From NCBI RefSeq assembly GCF_950023065.1, contig NC_088677.1, positions 88,189,469 to 88,253,468 on the forward strand: a stretch of 64,000 nucleotides of DNA. Reading direction: 5' to 3'. Within the stretch, counting starts at the first letter, position 1. Every line of letters begins with the position of its first letter. The translations under genes and the position numbers were made by a program. Shown piece after piece: positions 45,735-56,345 of the stretch. The notes beneath the pieces are model-generated. The model saw only the letters and a list, made by a program, of their open reading frames with translations, was not told the DNA's origin and ran no database searches. Source of the stretch: Planococcus citri. Lineage: Eukaryota; Arthropoda; Insecta; Hemiptera; Pseudococcidae.

Positions 45735-47340
45735 AATTTTCAAGATGTACAACTTCACTATCGATAATCGGGGAGGGATAGTGACTTCTTCATGAATGCT
45801 TCAACATTATGAAATGCCAGAGACAGCTGCAATTTGACAGTGTAAAGCTTTTCAAAGTGGTAGATAAGCCTATTTCGATACTTCTGCAGAAAAACAATCG
45901 TACCACTAACTTTTTGTGGGATGTAACTATTTGTTGACAAATATCGAGAAAGAATATCAACTTCAGCAGGAATTTCTCAAAACATTCAAAAGTTCAGAGT
46001 TGTGGTTGAACAACAGTTGAAAGCTTTTTACTGAATCTCAAATCCCCTGAATCCTGTAGTCATAAGCTGGACACAATCTCATGATTGTGAACCTCGACTT
46101 CTGCTCGTGCAATTTTCATGATGTAGAACTACATTATCTATGATCGAGAAGGGATAGTGACTTCTTCATGAATGCTTGAACATTACGAAATGCCAGGGAG
46201 TGCTGCAATTTGACCGTGTAAAGCTTTTCAAAGTGGTTGATAAACCTATTTCGATACTTCTGCAGAAAAACAATTGTACTGCTAACCTTTGTAGGATGTA
46301 ACTATTTGGTGACAAATATCGAGAAAGAATATCGACGGAGTGATAAACAGATTTGATGGGTGGATTGTAGATTATCTGAACTTATGTGCTGTTAAAAGCA
46401 TCTGTGTTCCTTTCAATTCTTGTTTCTGTCATTTCAAGCCTACTTGATAATATTTCCCATATTATGTACTTTGCGTATTCATGCTCTGTTTTTTCGGGTT
46501 TTTATCGAGACAAGCGAATCAAATTTTCAAAAAATCACTCTGGTCCACCATTTTCACACCTTTCATGATTTCATTTTGTGAAGGGTCTACCATCAATATG
46601 TTTATCCAAAAATGGAGCATGGGTCCAATTTTTTTATCCCAACTTTTTTGAAAATTTGTCCCCCAAAAAGGGGTGGGGTGTTCTTTGGGGATATGTTTTC
46701 ACTCATTCAGTACACCTAATGATACTATATCATTCAGTTCCATGATTGACCTCATTGGGGTTTTTGCTTTCTCGGTTTTCAAGGAAAATTAAATAAATCG
46801 GTATGGCTTTTACGAGACGGCTTTAAGGGGCTGGGGGGCAAACTGTGGGTTAAAGTGATGCTTGTGATGATCTAATTCAGGAAATTGAAAGCATTTTCAC
46901 ACAACATCTCAGGATTAGCCTGGGTCTTTAAGGGATAATGTTCACATGTCCATGTTTGAAACTAAGGCAAAACTTTGATCGCGTTTTTCAACTTTTTATG
47001 TACTATTTTGAAACTAAGGGACCTCAGAAATGGAAAGAGGGTTAAAAATCCTACACGTATCGAAACCTAACTGATCTAGACAACTTCACTTTCAAATTAT
47101 CTTTATCTTGGTTTCAAAATCAGACAAGTGCATTTTCAGGTTCATTTTATTAGTGGTGGGGGGTGATGGTGGAAGGATATTTTTCGAATTTTTGTTACTC
47201 AGTATCATCACTACAATTTGCCAAATATCCCCCGCCTTTACGATGCTGTATATTTTTGTAACAAAAAACATGGATTTTCTCAAAATCAACCCTGTGGCGT
47301 TTGTCTAACTTTGTAACCAAGCTCCTCATATGAAGTAAAA
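45735..47340. repeat. Right arm of the long inverted repeat
   Basis: Inverse of 37460-39196 plus 45486-45702. The centre of symmetry is near 45718. It lacks both the MITE and the BEL element found in the left arm, so it preserves empty sites for each. It contains its own insertion of about 210 bp at 47080-47295 relative to the left arm. The outer end resumes homology at 'gtttgtctaactttgtaacc' (47300). Confidence 0.75.
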
Positions 47341-47437
47341 AAATAACGTAAATTGGTGGTATTATCTATTAATAAATTTAGTCTTTAAAAATTTTTTTCT
47401 ATAACCAAAGATGGCGTATTTCCATACCTATGTACCC

Positions 47438-47780
47438 GAAGTCCCTTTTGCGGGTTTCAACCTTCCAACCCCATTTGACCCCTCTCCAGGGTCAAAAAGT
47501 GGATTTTTGGGCTATTTGATGTTTTTTGACGTTTAGGAAAGCCTACAGCACCTCTAAATTGACCTAGAGGGTTCAAATTTTCACAGTACGATGGAAGGAT
47601 GAACCCGAAGTGCCTTTTGAAGGTTTCAACCTTCCAACCCTATTTGACCTGTTTCGGGGTCAAGACAGGTTTGTTACCATATTTTGTGAAGGAGGAAGAA
47701 GAGAGTTGGGCAAAGCCCAAGGGGGGTGTAGGGGGGACTTCCCCTCAAACACAGGTGAAGCACAGGAGTGAAGCGAGGGT
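47438..47780. repeat. Direct repeat and GC-rich hairpin block before exon 2 of copy 5
   Basis: 'gggtttcaaccttccaaccc' near 47453 recurs near 47617 with about 160 bp spacing, a two-unit tandem repeat. It is followed by a G-rich block with the inverted repeat TTGGGC-AAA-GCCCAA (47706-47720), similar in layout to the hairpin cluster at 35513-35608. No gene was seen. Confidence 0.5.
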
Positions 47781-48973
47781 GCGAGTAGTTCAAGAGCTCT
47801 CAATGTTTCTGGCACAAAAATTTGGCTCTTACGCAGCGGCAGACTGCTACGACTTTTTTCAATTTTTGGGCATCTCGGCTTGGCATTAAATCTAAACTTT
47901 GTCAATGAAATACATTTCTAAACAAATTGAACACCTCAAAACCTATAGACACACATGTGAGAAAATTTTACAAACCACCTACGAAGCTAATTTACACACT
48001 GTCATTTTTCAGTCATTGGGCAATCGCGAATTCGACGACGGAATTAACAACCTAGTCGAATACCTGAAACACGTAACAACACCTGTTGTTTGCGCCAATC
48101 TGAACATAACCAGCGAAAAACGATTAGATTTGCCCAACTTGAGACCGTCAAAAGTTCTAACAGTAGAAGGAAAAAAAATCGGAGTTATCGGATACTTGAC
48201 ACCCGAAACAAAAGTATGGAAAATTTTAATTTATCTAGGTATACATATTAATATCATCTCATCACGAGCAAAAATATCACTCGATTGCGAATTTATTCAC
48301 GCAGGATATTGCGAATACGGAAAATCTGGAAATATTCGAAGAAATACCATACATTCGACGCGAAGCACGACGATTGAAGTCCGAAGGAATCAAAATCATC
48401 ATCGCATTGGGGCATTCGGGGTTCGACTACGATAAGAAAATAGCCGCCCAGGTAGAACAGGTCAGTGTGGTCGTTGGTGGTCATTCTCATTCATTTTTGT
48501 ACTCGCCAAAGGGTAGGTTGCATCAATGAAACTGCATCCAGAATGATACGTGATAGATACGACAGTCACTAATCATTTATATCCTCTTTGTTAATAGATG
48601 CAAAACCTAGCGTTGAATTGGTCACATCCGAGTATCCGACAATGGTGTTCCAAAAATCGGGGAAAATAGTCCCAGTAGTGCAGGCGTACGCGTATAGTAA
48701 ATATTTAGGCAGACTGATGGTAGACTTCGATGACGAAGGTAACGTCCTCAGCGCAACCGGAAATCCGCAGATGCTTAATTCAACTATCAGAAAGGTAAGA
48801 ATTTGAAAATCCAATTTGAAAAAATCCCCCCTCCTCCTCCTCAACAAACTTCGAAATTTTGAACATTTAAAAATCTCAATCACTTAAAACTTTTCATTAT
48901 ATACGACTATACGTATTGTGCAAAAACCATATTTTTTGTTCTAATTGATTCAGAAAAACCAACTTACGTATTA

Positions 48974-49425
48974 GTCCGGCTTACGGCATATAATATGGAG
49001 TAGGTAATCGGATGGGACAACTTTTTCTTAAAGGGGATATCCTAAGGAGCATTTTGAAGCGAAATTCCCCCCCCCCCCCCCAAAAAAAAAATGCCAAATT
49101 AATTTGACATCCTGGAACGATTCACGAGGAAAGTCAATTTGTGTTGGAGGCACCAGATCTGCTCAAAAACCGTCGAAATCGATTCGCGACGTTGACTTGT
49201 CTTCAGATTTTCATCTCAAGATTCTATTTCTTTGTAAAAAATATCAAATGGACAGTTCGCCATTTTCGAAAATCCCCTATAAATGAGAAAAATCAACTTC
49301 GTCAGCTCAAAATCGCTCCTCCAGTGAGCCAAATTTCACCTCAATTGAAGTTTTGTGGTGAAAGGGGAGGGGTAATTACTTAACAAGGGACTATTTTTCA
49401 CCTACTAAATTTCAAAATATGTTTC
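48974..49425. mobile_element. Fragment of the long-TIR MITE
   Basis: 'agtccggcttacggcatata' and 'gggacaactttttcttaaag' followed by 'ggatatcctaaggagcattt' match the left arm of the element at 9462. A C run (49071-49081) replaces the following part and the rest is heavily rearranged. It lies in intron 4 of pseudogene copy 5. Confidence 0.6.
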
Positions 49426-49925
49426 AACAGATACGGATCTTGACACCGAAATCGCCAAATGGACCAACTCCCCTTAATTTCACATTTTCGCTTGTCTTCA
49501 GAAGTTACCTTGTATGAGAATTCATCTTCGAATTAAAAAAAAATTCAACAAGACGTGGAAATTTTTGAGAAATCCTTTAGGGATCTACTGAGCGGTTGAA
49601 AATTTGCAAGTCGCTCATTTTCGTACATAGGTACATTGTGTAATTGAAATTTTTTCTTCTCAAATGATTTGCACAAATTATGCGAAAAAATTGAAAAATA
49701 TCATTTTTGAAACTAATGAAATACTTATTTTGAAATGCAGTGGTTGGTATCAATTTTTTGGTCATTACTACCGATTTCAAAAAAACAAGAAGTAGGTACC
49801 TAATGGGCAAAAAATTATAAATTTTTTCGAGTTTTAGAAGTTGGCAACAGTGGTCAAAAAATTGGTACCACTTCATTCTAAAATGATCCCCCGCAGTTTC
49901 AAAGATATATTTCGATATTTTGATA

Positions 49926-50648
49926 CAGTGTTGCCGTTTTAGCGAATTTCAAACGATTCCTAGCGATTTTGGTTCAGGAAAATCGCCAGATATTCTCAAT
50001 TCACCTATTAGCGAGAAGTCTAGCAATTTTGCACTCCGCTAGCGGTAACTCTAGCTTTTTTCACTAAAAACCTATTTTATTCCGTTTCAGCTAAAAGTAC
50101 TTATCATTTTACATCATAATACCATATTAGTCCCACTTTTTCGATAAAAATATATACTTAATGAAAACTTTTCATTTTTTTTTTGCGAAAAATCATTAAA
50201 ATAAATGGTCGTTTTTTGCGAAAAAAATTCCAAAAAGCCTCATTTCTTTTCCCAGAATTGCTTTACAGTCTCCTTTTTAGTTTTTTTCGTCAAAATTATC
50301 AAAATGTTTCTTTCATGTTAGAAATTGAGAAAAAGTGTCTTTCACCTATTTTCAATTTTAAAAAATCTCAAAATCGATTTTTAACATAAAAATGAAAATT
50401 TTTTATTTCATTTTTTTTTTCAATTTCTGACATGAAAGAAACATTTTGATAATTTTAACAAAAAAACGAGACTTATAAGTATTTTTGGAAGAAAAATTAG
50501 GCTTTTTGGAATTTTTTTGCAAGAACGACAATTTTTAGTGATTTGTGGCCAAAAAAAATGAAACTTTTCAGCATAATTTTATCGAAAAAGTCGAACTATT
50601 TTTTGAGATCAACCAGACGAGATTTAAATTTTTAGAACGGCAACACTG
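49926..50648. mobile_element. hAT-like foldback MITE
   Basis: Ends 'cagtgttgccg' and 'cggcaacactg', flanked by 8-bp near-duplicates ATTTTGAT (49917-49924) and ATTTTGGA (50649-50656). Internal arms are inverse: 'aaaattatcaaaatgtttct' (50294) against its inverse near 50445. CAGTG-type termini and the 8-bp duplication fit hAT. It sits at the same position, in the paralogous flank, as the unrelated insertion 29429-30378. Confidence 0.65.
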
Positions 50649-50965
50649 ATTTTGGAATTACTTCACGTTCACGCGTACCTAATGTTTGGGAGAAAATTCT
50701 TTTCAAAACACGAACTTATCAAATTGCTGTACAGTCTCTACTCTCCAAGGACAGTCTTAAATCATGGTTACATTATGTTGATAGCCTCTCATGGATGTCT
50801 GTCCGTCTGTCTGTCTGTGATGCCATCGTAACGTATAGACGTGTGTTTCCGCGTTCAAGTGCTCTTATCGTGTAATGATAGTAGTGTATTCTAAACTTTT
50901 AATGAATAGTGTGAAAACTTTACCAATCTCATAAACTCTTTTATTCGTAAGCCTAATAAGCCATA

Positions 50966-52540
50966 ATGGTAGTACATTTCGTCTATCAGGGTCATAGATA
51001 TCGTGAAGTGCGGGCTTGTGCTGATGGCACATTCACATACCAATGCTCAACATCAAAGTGTCCAGCTCTCATACACGTTTCACCAAACAAGGTAAACGTC
51101 ACATCTTCTAATGGAAAGGCCCACCAACATAGAGAAGGGACGCCCCAGAGGACATCCCAGTCTATTAATAATGGAGCATCGACGTCTTCAATGCACAGTG
51201 TGGCATCCTCCTGCACCTCTACCCCACTTTCTCAGCCCATTCAAACTGATAATGACGAAACAGACGGTAGTATATCTTTCATTAATGGATCGCTTGGTAC
51301 GCTCGTTCCCTCCTCAATGAATATTGAGCAATCAATCGCAAACCTGTGTAAAGATGCAAAACGTACAGAAGTGCTGTTACGTGATATTTTGTTTTATCTA
51401 CAAGATTTATCAGATAAAATAAAGGCAATAGATGATATACAAGTGGTGAAAAATAACGTGGATACCATATTGGACAAGTTTGCGTCTGTGAATTCCCCTC
51501 AACCCGCACCTGCACAAACAGACACTGTGCAAATAACACAGCCACGTATTCTACTGGTTGGAGATAGCCACGTGCGGAAGATGCAAGGTGTACTCAGTAA
51601 TCTTATAAGAGATAAGGCAACAGTACAGGCCCACTTCCGTCCTGGCTGTGGGTTGAACGAATTTCTTGAAGATATTGAGACAACCACAGCTGATTACACT
51701 ACTCGTGACTGTGTAATTATATACGGAGGCTCCAATTCACCCACAATTGATGAGGCAAATACCCACATTCAAGCCTTATTACGAGTATCGGAGAAAACCA
51801 ACGTTATTAGATTTGAAATACCTTTTACCCAGAGAGATAATGAACTCGATAACAAAATATCGGCTGTAAATAAACACATTCGTTCTACTATATCGGTTAT
51901 CAACAGTAAGCAGCTAATCTGGCGGTGTTATAAGCCCAAATCAACTGACTACGTTCAACATGGTCTTCACCTACATCATGGAGGTAAACTCAAACTTGGT
52001 ATCAATATGTGTAATATCCTCTCTAATTTAAAATTAATTAAGTATGTGCATGTGCAACATCGTAATAGTTCCAATCATAAAAATCACTCTGCTAGTTCTA
52101 ACAAAAATATTTCTAGTAGTAATACTCGTAATGTGCAAGCTCACCAAGCTGAATTTAACAACTGTAGTCGTGATAAATTCTCTTCAAGATTGCGTTGTGA
52201 TTATACTAACGTAGATTTAAGAGGTAGTCGTATGTATGATAACGTTACACCACGTTTTAATAATCACCTCTATGGTAGGAGTAGGAATAGTGGCACACAC
52301 GCTTTTAACCGCAGTTCTCTACAAAACATCAATTGTGTCTCACCTACTGTTACCTCGTGTCCATCTACATTCCATCATCACTCTCAACAGCCCCTTATAC
52401 CTCCACTGATACCACCACCTGTACACTCTTCCACAGTACCACATCCTGCAATGAATATCCAGAGCTGTCCACCAGTGCAATGTGGAATGCCAGGCCACCC
52501 TTACCAATCTATCTTCACCTATCCCCAGAATTTTCACTAA
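50966..52540 (+). CDS. LINE ORF1: FLYWCH finger plus SGNH-type esterase
   Basis: 524 aa. Residues 5-55 form a FLYWCH-type zinc finger (F5-Y7, F23, C27, C32, H53, H55), a nucleic-acid or protein-binding module. Residues about 110-165 are probably coiled-coil. An SGNH hydrolase-like domain follows: block I GDSH at 200-202, GGSN near 252, and a final HGLHLHHGGK block near 332 in which the usual Asp of DxxH is His. The C-terminal 150 residues are Ser/Asn/Pro/His-rich and look disordered. Esterase ORF1 proteins occur in CR1-like elements and probably bind RNA or membranes. The last 61 bp overlap ORF2. Confidence 0.8.
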   Translation: MVVHFVYQGHRYREVRACADGTFTYQCSTSKCPALIHVSPNKVNVTSSNGKAHQHREGTPQRTSQSINNGASTSSMHSVASSCTSTPLSQPIQTDNDETDGSISFINGSLGTLVPSSMNIEQSIANLCKDAKRTEVLLRDILFYLQDLSDKIKAIDDIQVVKNNVDTILDKFASVNSPQPAPAQTDTVQITQPRILLVGDSHVRKMQGVLSNLIRDKATVQAHFRPGCGLNEFLEDIETTTADYTTRDCVIIYGGSNSPTIDEANTHIQALLRVSEKTNVIRFEIPFTQRDNELDNKISAVNKHIRSTISVINSKQLIWRCYKPKSTDYVQHGLHLHHGGKLKLGINMCNILSNLKLIKYVHVQHRNSSNHKNHSASSNKNISSSNTRNVQAHQAEFNNCSRDKFSSRLRCDYTNVDLRGSRMYDNVTPRFNNHLYGRSRNSGTHAFNRSSLQNINCVSPTVTSCPSTFHHHSQQPLIPPLIPPPVHSSTVPHPAMNIQSCPPVQCGMPGHPYQSIFTYPQNFH

Positions 52541-55347
52541 GCTCAGTCTCTTTGGCTAATGAAAATATACATCTAATAACTCAAAATGTACAATCGATTA
52601 GAAATAAGGTGTCCCTAGTAGAGCATACCCTGGGAGAACTTGATGTTCATGTAGCCTGCATAAGCGAGCACTGGTTGAGTCCTAATGAAATTCCTATGCT
52701 CAGGGTTGATGGCTACATTTTAGGTTCGTATTACTCTAGGATTTCAGGGAGGGGAGGGGGAGCATGTATACTGTTGGCAAATAGTCTTGGAACTGCTTAC
52801 AAAAATTTAGATGAAATATGCCAACTCTCTGTGGAAGGAGACATTGAAATCTGTGGGGTAAACCTTACCAGTAGGGGTATTAATGTGCTCTCTGTATACA
52901 GGCCACCTGCTGGAAATCTGGATGTTTTCTTTAATAAGATAGAACAAGCAATATTTCACTCTCAAAATTTGGGGAAAAAATTGGTTATTGGAGGGGATCT
53001 GAACATAAATACATTAATCAAGTCCAGTATGTCTCAAAAACTTCTTGATCTGATGATATCATGCAGCCTACTCCTCTGCTGCAAGGAGCCAACTAGGCTG
53101 AATAATTGCCTAGATAACTTTATATGTGATAAGAATATGTCATTCAAAGTGAACGTTTGTAGGACGCATATCTCTGACCATGATGGAATACTTTTAGCTA
53201 TATCATTAGAGTCTAGATCACCTAAAACAGAACCATTTAGCTTAAGAACTCGTAATTTTAGTAATTATAATAAGCAGTTATTTGTGAACTCTCTGGACAC
53301 AGTAGACTGGGATAGCATGCTCCAGGGTAATGATTTTCAGTTGAAGTTCAGCATTTTTCAAAATACATATGTAAAATATTTCAACCAATCCTTCCCTATA
53401 GTTACTAAAAATTACCCATCAAAAAAAATGAACACAAAATTTTCACCCCACTTTAAAGAGAAACTAAAGAAATTAAAACATGAGCTACAAGATATCAGAG
53501 AATTCAGCCAAATAATCAAATCACCATATTTGAGAGAGAAATATAAAGTTAAAAAAACTGAATACAAACTATTAGTGGCTTCAGCTAAGAAACATGCAAT
53601 TGATGAGAAAATCTCAGCCTCATGTAATTATAACAAAACAGCATGGGAAATTATAAACCATAGACCAAATAATCAACAGTCTATTAAAATTATCTCTAAT
53701 AGTAATATACCAACAAAAGACCCCAATGAAATTGCTCAACTTTTTAACTCATTTTTCACAAAGCTGCCAGATCAGCCCCAAATATCACATGGCCTTGACC
53801 CTCTCTCACTAGTAAATCACACACTCCCCTCCTTTTTTTGTGAACCCACCAACATGTATGAAGTACTCAGCATAATAAATTCCCTCAAAAATTCCACATC
53901 AAAAGATCATCTTGGCATTGATGTTAACACACTGAAACTCTCAGCCCCTTTTGTTGCTTACCCCCTTGCCACACTTTTCAATGAATCCATTGAAAAGGGT
54001 GTTTATCCACATGAAATGAAAACTAGTGTAGTAACACCTGTCTTTAAAAATGGAGAGAGAGATAAACTGAATAATTACAGACCAATATCAATTACCCCAG
54101 TTTTCTCTAAAGTATTTGAAAAAATATTCCACAAAAGATTATCAGATTTCTTTGAAAAACATAAATTACTCCACCCATCCCAGTTTGGCTTTAGGAAAAA
54201 TATGAATACCACTTATGGAATCTATAAATTTGTTCATGAGGTACTGAATGGTCTCCAACAAAAGAAAAATCTATTAGCAGTTCTTTGTGACTTGTCTAAG
54301 GCTTTTGACAGGGTTGACCACAACATTCTGCTAGAAAAATTGGAGAGATATGGTGTTAGAGGTATACTATCAGATTGGGTCAAAAGCTACTTATCTGATA
54401 GAGCCCAAATTGTAAAAATCAACAATAGCACATTTTCTGATGTGGAACCTATTAAGCAAGGGGTACTTCAAGGATCCATCTTAGGTCCACTGTTCTTTAT
54501 TATTTATATCAATGATTTATCACCTTATTTTGGATACAGTCTCACAGAATTTGCGGATGATACAACAGCTCTTCTAGAAATAGATGAAGGTATTGATAGT
54601 AGTCATATTCAGGGCATCATGAATAGGTTGATAGCTTGGTTTTCGGCAAACAAAATGATACTAAATTTAAATAAAACACATTTCTTGGGATTTGGTAAGG
54701 TACCTTCTTCTATAACAGAAAGTTACAGGATAATAGATTCAACTAAATTTTTAGGAGTTCTAATAGACTCTGACTTGAAATGGAATAACCAAGTGGACCA
54801 TTTAATCAAAAAACTTTCCACTTATACCTACTTACTACGACAGCTTCGTGAAATAACACACTCTCACACTTTAAAACTTGCATATTTTGGCCTATTTCAT
54901 TCTAATCTAACCTATGGAATAGCACTTTGGGGTGGTAATCCCAGTCTACTCCAACGTGTACTATTAATACAAAAAAGAGCTGTAAGAATAATGTTTCGAA
55001 AACATCCAAGAGAATCCTGTAAACCTGTCTTTATTGAAAACAAGATACTGCCAGCTCCCTGTGAGTACATACTTCAACTGTGTATTATGATAAAGAATGG
55101 AATAATAAATCTCAAGGTCCCTTCTCACACATATGAAACAAGATTCAAACATTTGGCAATAGGTGAAAATTTAAGAACAAAAATTATGCAACGTAACGTT
55201 GATTTTATGGCCTCAAAAATTCATAATAAAATACCACAAGAACTAAAAAATATACAATCCAAAAACCTTTTTAAGAAGAAGTTGAAAAATTGGCTACAGA
55301 GATATGCGTTCTATGATGTTGAAGAAATGCTACAGCTAAACTCATAA
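52480..55347 (+). CDS. LINE ORF2: endonuclease and reverse transcriptase
   Basis: Open to the TAA at 55345-55347. The N-terminal apurinic-type endonuclease shows 'LITQNVQSIRNK', 'ISEHWL', 'GGDLNIN' and the 'SDHDG' end motif. The reverse transcriptase shows 'NNYRPISITPVFSKVFEK', 'QFGFRKNMNT', 'LCDLSKAFDRVDH', 'GVLQGSILGPLFFIIYIND' and the catalytic FADD box. No RNase H follows, as in CR1/Jockey types. ATG 52480 is preferred because the frame upstream (from 52333) has no domain. Translation of ORF2 would need reinitiation after the overlapping ORF1. Confidence 0.9.
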   Translation: MWNARPPLPIYLHLSPEFSLSSVSLANENIHLITQNVQSIRNKVSLVEHTLGELDVHVACISEHWLSPNEIPMLRVDGYILGSYYSRISGRGGGACILLANSLGTAYKNLDEICQLSVEGDIEICGVNLTSRGINVLSVYRPPAGNLDVFFNKIEQAIFHSQNLGKKLVIGGDLNINTLIKSSMSQKLLDLMISCSLLLCCKEPTRLNNCLDNFICDKNMSFKVNVCRTHISDHDGILLAISLESRSPKTEPFSLRTRNFSNYNKQLFVNSLDTVDWDSMLQGNDFQLKFSIFQNTYVKYFNQSFPIVTKNYPSKKMNTKFSPHFKEKLKKLKHELQDIREFSQIIKSPYLREKYKVKKTEYKLLVASAKKHAIDEKISASCNYNKTAWEIINHRPNNQQSIKIISNSNIPTKDPNEIAQLFNSFFTKLPDQPQISHGLDPLSLVNHTLPSFFCEPTNMYEVLSIINSLKNSTSKDHLGIDVNTLKLSAPFVAYPLATLFNESIEKGVYPHEMKTSVVTPVFKNGERDKLNNYRPISITPVFSKVFEKIFHKRLSDFFEKHKLLHPSQFGFRKNMNTTYGIYKFVHEVLNGLQQKKNLLAVLCDLSKAFDRVDHNILLEKLERYGVRGILSDWVKSYLSDRAQIVKINNSTFSDVEPIKQGVLQGSILGPLFFIIYINDLSPYFGYSLTEFADDTTALLEIDEGIDSSHIQGIMNRLIAWFSANKMILNLNKTHFLGFGKVPSSITESYRIIDSTKFLGVLIDSDLKWNNQVDHLIKKLSTYTYLLRQLREITHSHTLKLAYFGLFHSNLTYGIALWGGNPSLLQRVLLIQKRAVRIMFRKHPRESCKPVFIENKILPAPCEYILQLCIMIKNGIINLKVPSHTYETRFKHLAIGENLRTKIMQRNVDFMASKIHNKIPQELKNIQSKNLFKKKLKNWLQRYAFYDVEEMLQLNS

Positions 55348-55650
55348 GCTTACTTTGTTTTCCTTGTTTTTTTTCTTTTTCTTTTTTTATTTACTTGTTT
55401 TTTTTTTTTCATTAAGTATTCTACTTCATTTATATTCATATTTTTATTTTTTATTTTTTAAATTTCAATTTTCAATAATTTTTATCGTTTTAAACCCTTC
55501 TATAAATGTATGTAACATTTAAAAAATGGCCTGTATGCCAACTGTTATTCATACCTACCTGTATCTATTAGTACCTTTTTGTATGACATTGTAAATGCAG
55601 CGAAAGCTGTGACCTGCAATAAATATATTTGATTTGATTTGATTTGATTT

Positions 55651-56345
55651 GTCTGACTTATCAAGATCATTGACCCATGTGTCCGGACTCTCAAGGTCAC
55701 TGAATGATCTACCAGTGTAATTAGGGCAAGCTACATAATATGTAGATGCCTTAATGTAGTCTCCCAAGGTTCTCCGCGTGTCTGTCTGTGTCCCAAAGGC
55801 TATCTGTCTGCCTGCATGGCCCATTTAGGTCATTGACCCGTCTGCCTCGCTTCTCAAGGTCGTCTGTCGGTCGGCCGGTCGGACCTATTCGGGTCATTGG
55901 CCAATGTATCTGGACATTCGAGGTCACTGACCTACCAGTCTAATCTCCCAAGGTCGCATGTATGTCTGCCTGGTCTTTCAAGCTGGCCTAGCTGCGTGTC
56001 TGTCTGGCCCCTTTAGGCCATTCACCCGTCTGTTTGGCTTCATAAGGTCGTCTGTCTGGCCTATTAAGGTCAGTGAACCGTGTGACTGACCCACCTGTCT
56101 AGTCTCCCAAGTCGTCTGTCTGTCTGTCTCGTCTCTCGAGACTGACTGCGTGCCTGCCTGTCTTCTCAAGGTCGTAAGGTCGTCTGTCTATCTGTCCTCT
56201 CAAGGTCATTGACCAATCTGTCTGATTTCACAAGGTCGTCTGTCTATAGCCTCTTAAGGCCATTTATCCGTCTGTCTGGACTCTCGAGATCACTCAGCTA
56301 CCGGCATGGCCTCCCAGGGTCGTCGTCGTCTGTCTGACTTCCAAG
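55651..56345. repeat. CTGT-rich minisatellite, right part
   Basis: Continuation of the array broken by the LINE: repeated 'tctcaaggtcgtctgtctg' with 'attgaccc' blocks at intervals of roughly 40-50 bp. It is homologous to 30545-30850 but longer, so the array has expanded or contracted between duplicates. Confidence 0.75.

Larger units (their letters stand above)
32242..49470 (+). pseudogene. Broken 5'-nucleotidase copy 5 (exons 1-4 and part of 5)
   Basis: Exon 1 is 32242-32601 (120 codons, MNQF start, signal peptide, NNDLH, NAGD). After a 15.4-kb intron full of transposons come exon 2 (48013-48213), exon 3 (48305-48512), exon 4 (48598-48794) and the first about 40 nt of exon 5 (49431-49470). 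Exon 2 reads GNREFD: the catalytic His of the dyad is Arg. Exon 4 is 197 nt instead of the invariant 198, so splicing would shift the frame. Exon 5 stops abruptly and is joined to sequence matching the 3' flank of copy 4; exons 6-9 are absent. Exon 1 also carries GDTFQDIP in place of GDTFQGTP. Exons 2-4 resemble copy 3, so the locus may be a mosaic. Whether the distant exon 1 is still spliced to exon 2 is unknown. Confidence 0.85.
50819..55651 (+). mobile_element. LINE with two ORFs (CR1/L2-like), (TTTGA)n tail
   Basis: 4.8-kb element with a 5' UTR, two overlapping ORFs and a 3' tail 'atttgatttgatttgattt' preceded by a short hairpin ('tgcagcgaaagctg'). It is inserted in the CTGT-rich minisatellite; the paralogous array at 30500-30850 has no insert, so the ends are clear although target duplications cannot be told from the repeat. 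Both ORFs are open, so the copy may be recent and possibly competent. Clade is judged from the tail and ORF1 type. Confidence 0.88.

Noticed and set aside
32602..48012. Treating exons 2-4 of copy 5 as a separate functional gene
   Set aside because: No exon 1 lies nearby, the catalytic His is Arg, exon 4 shifts the frame and exons 6-9 are missing.
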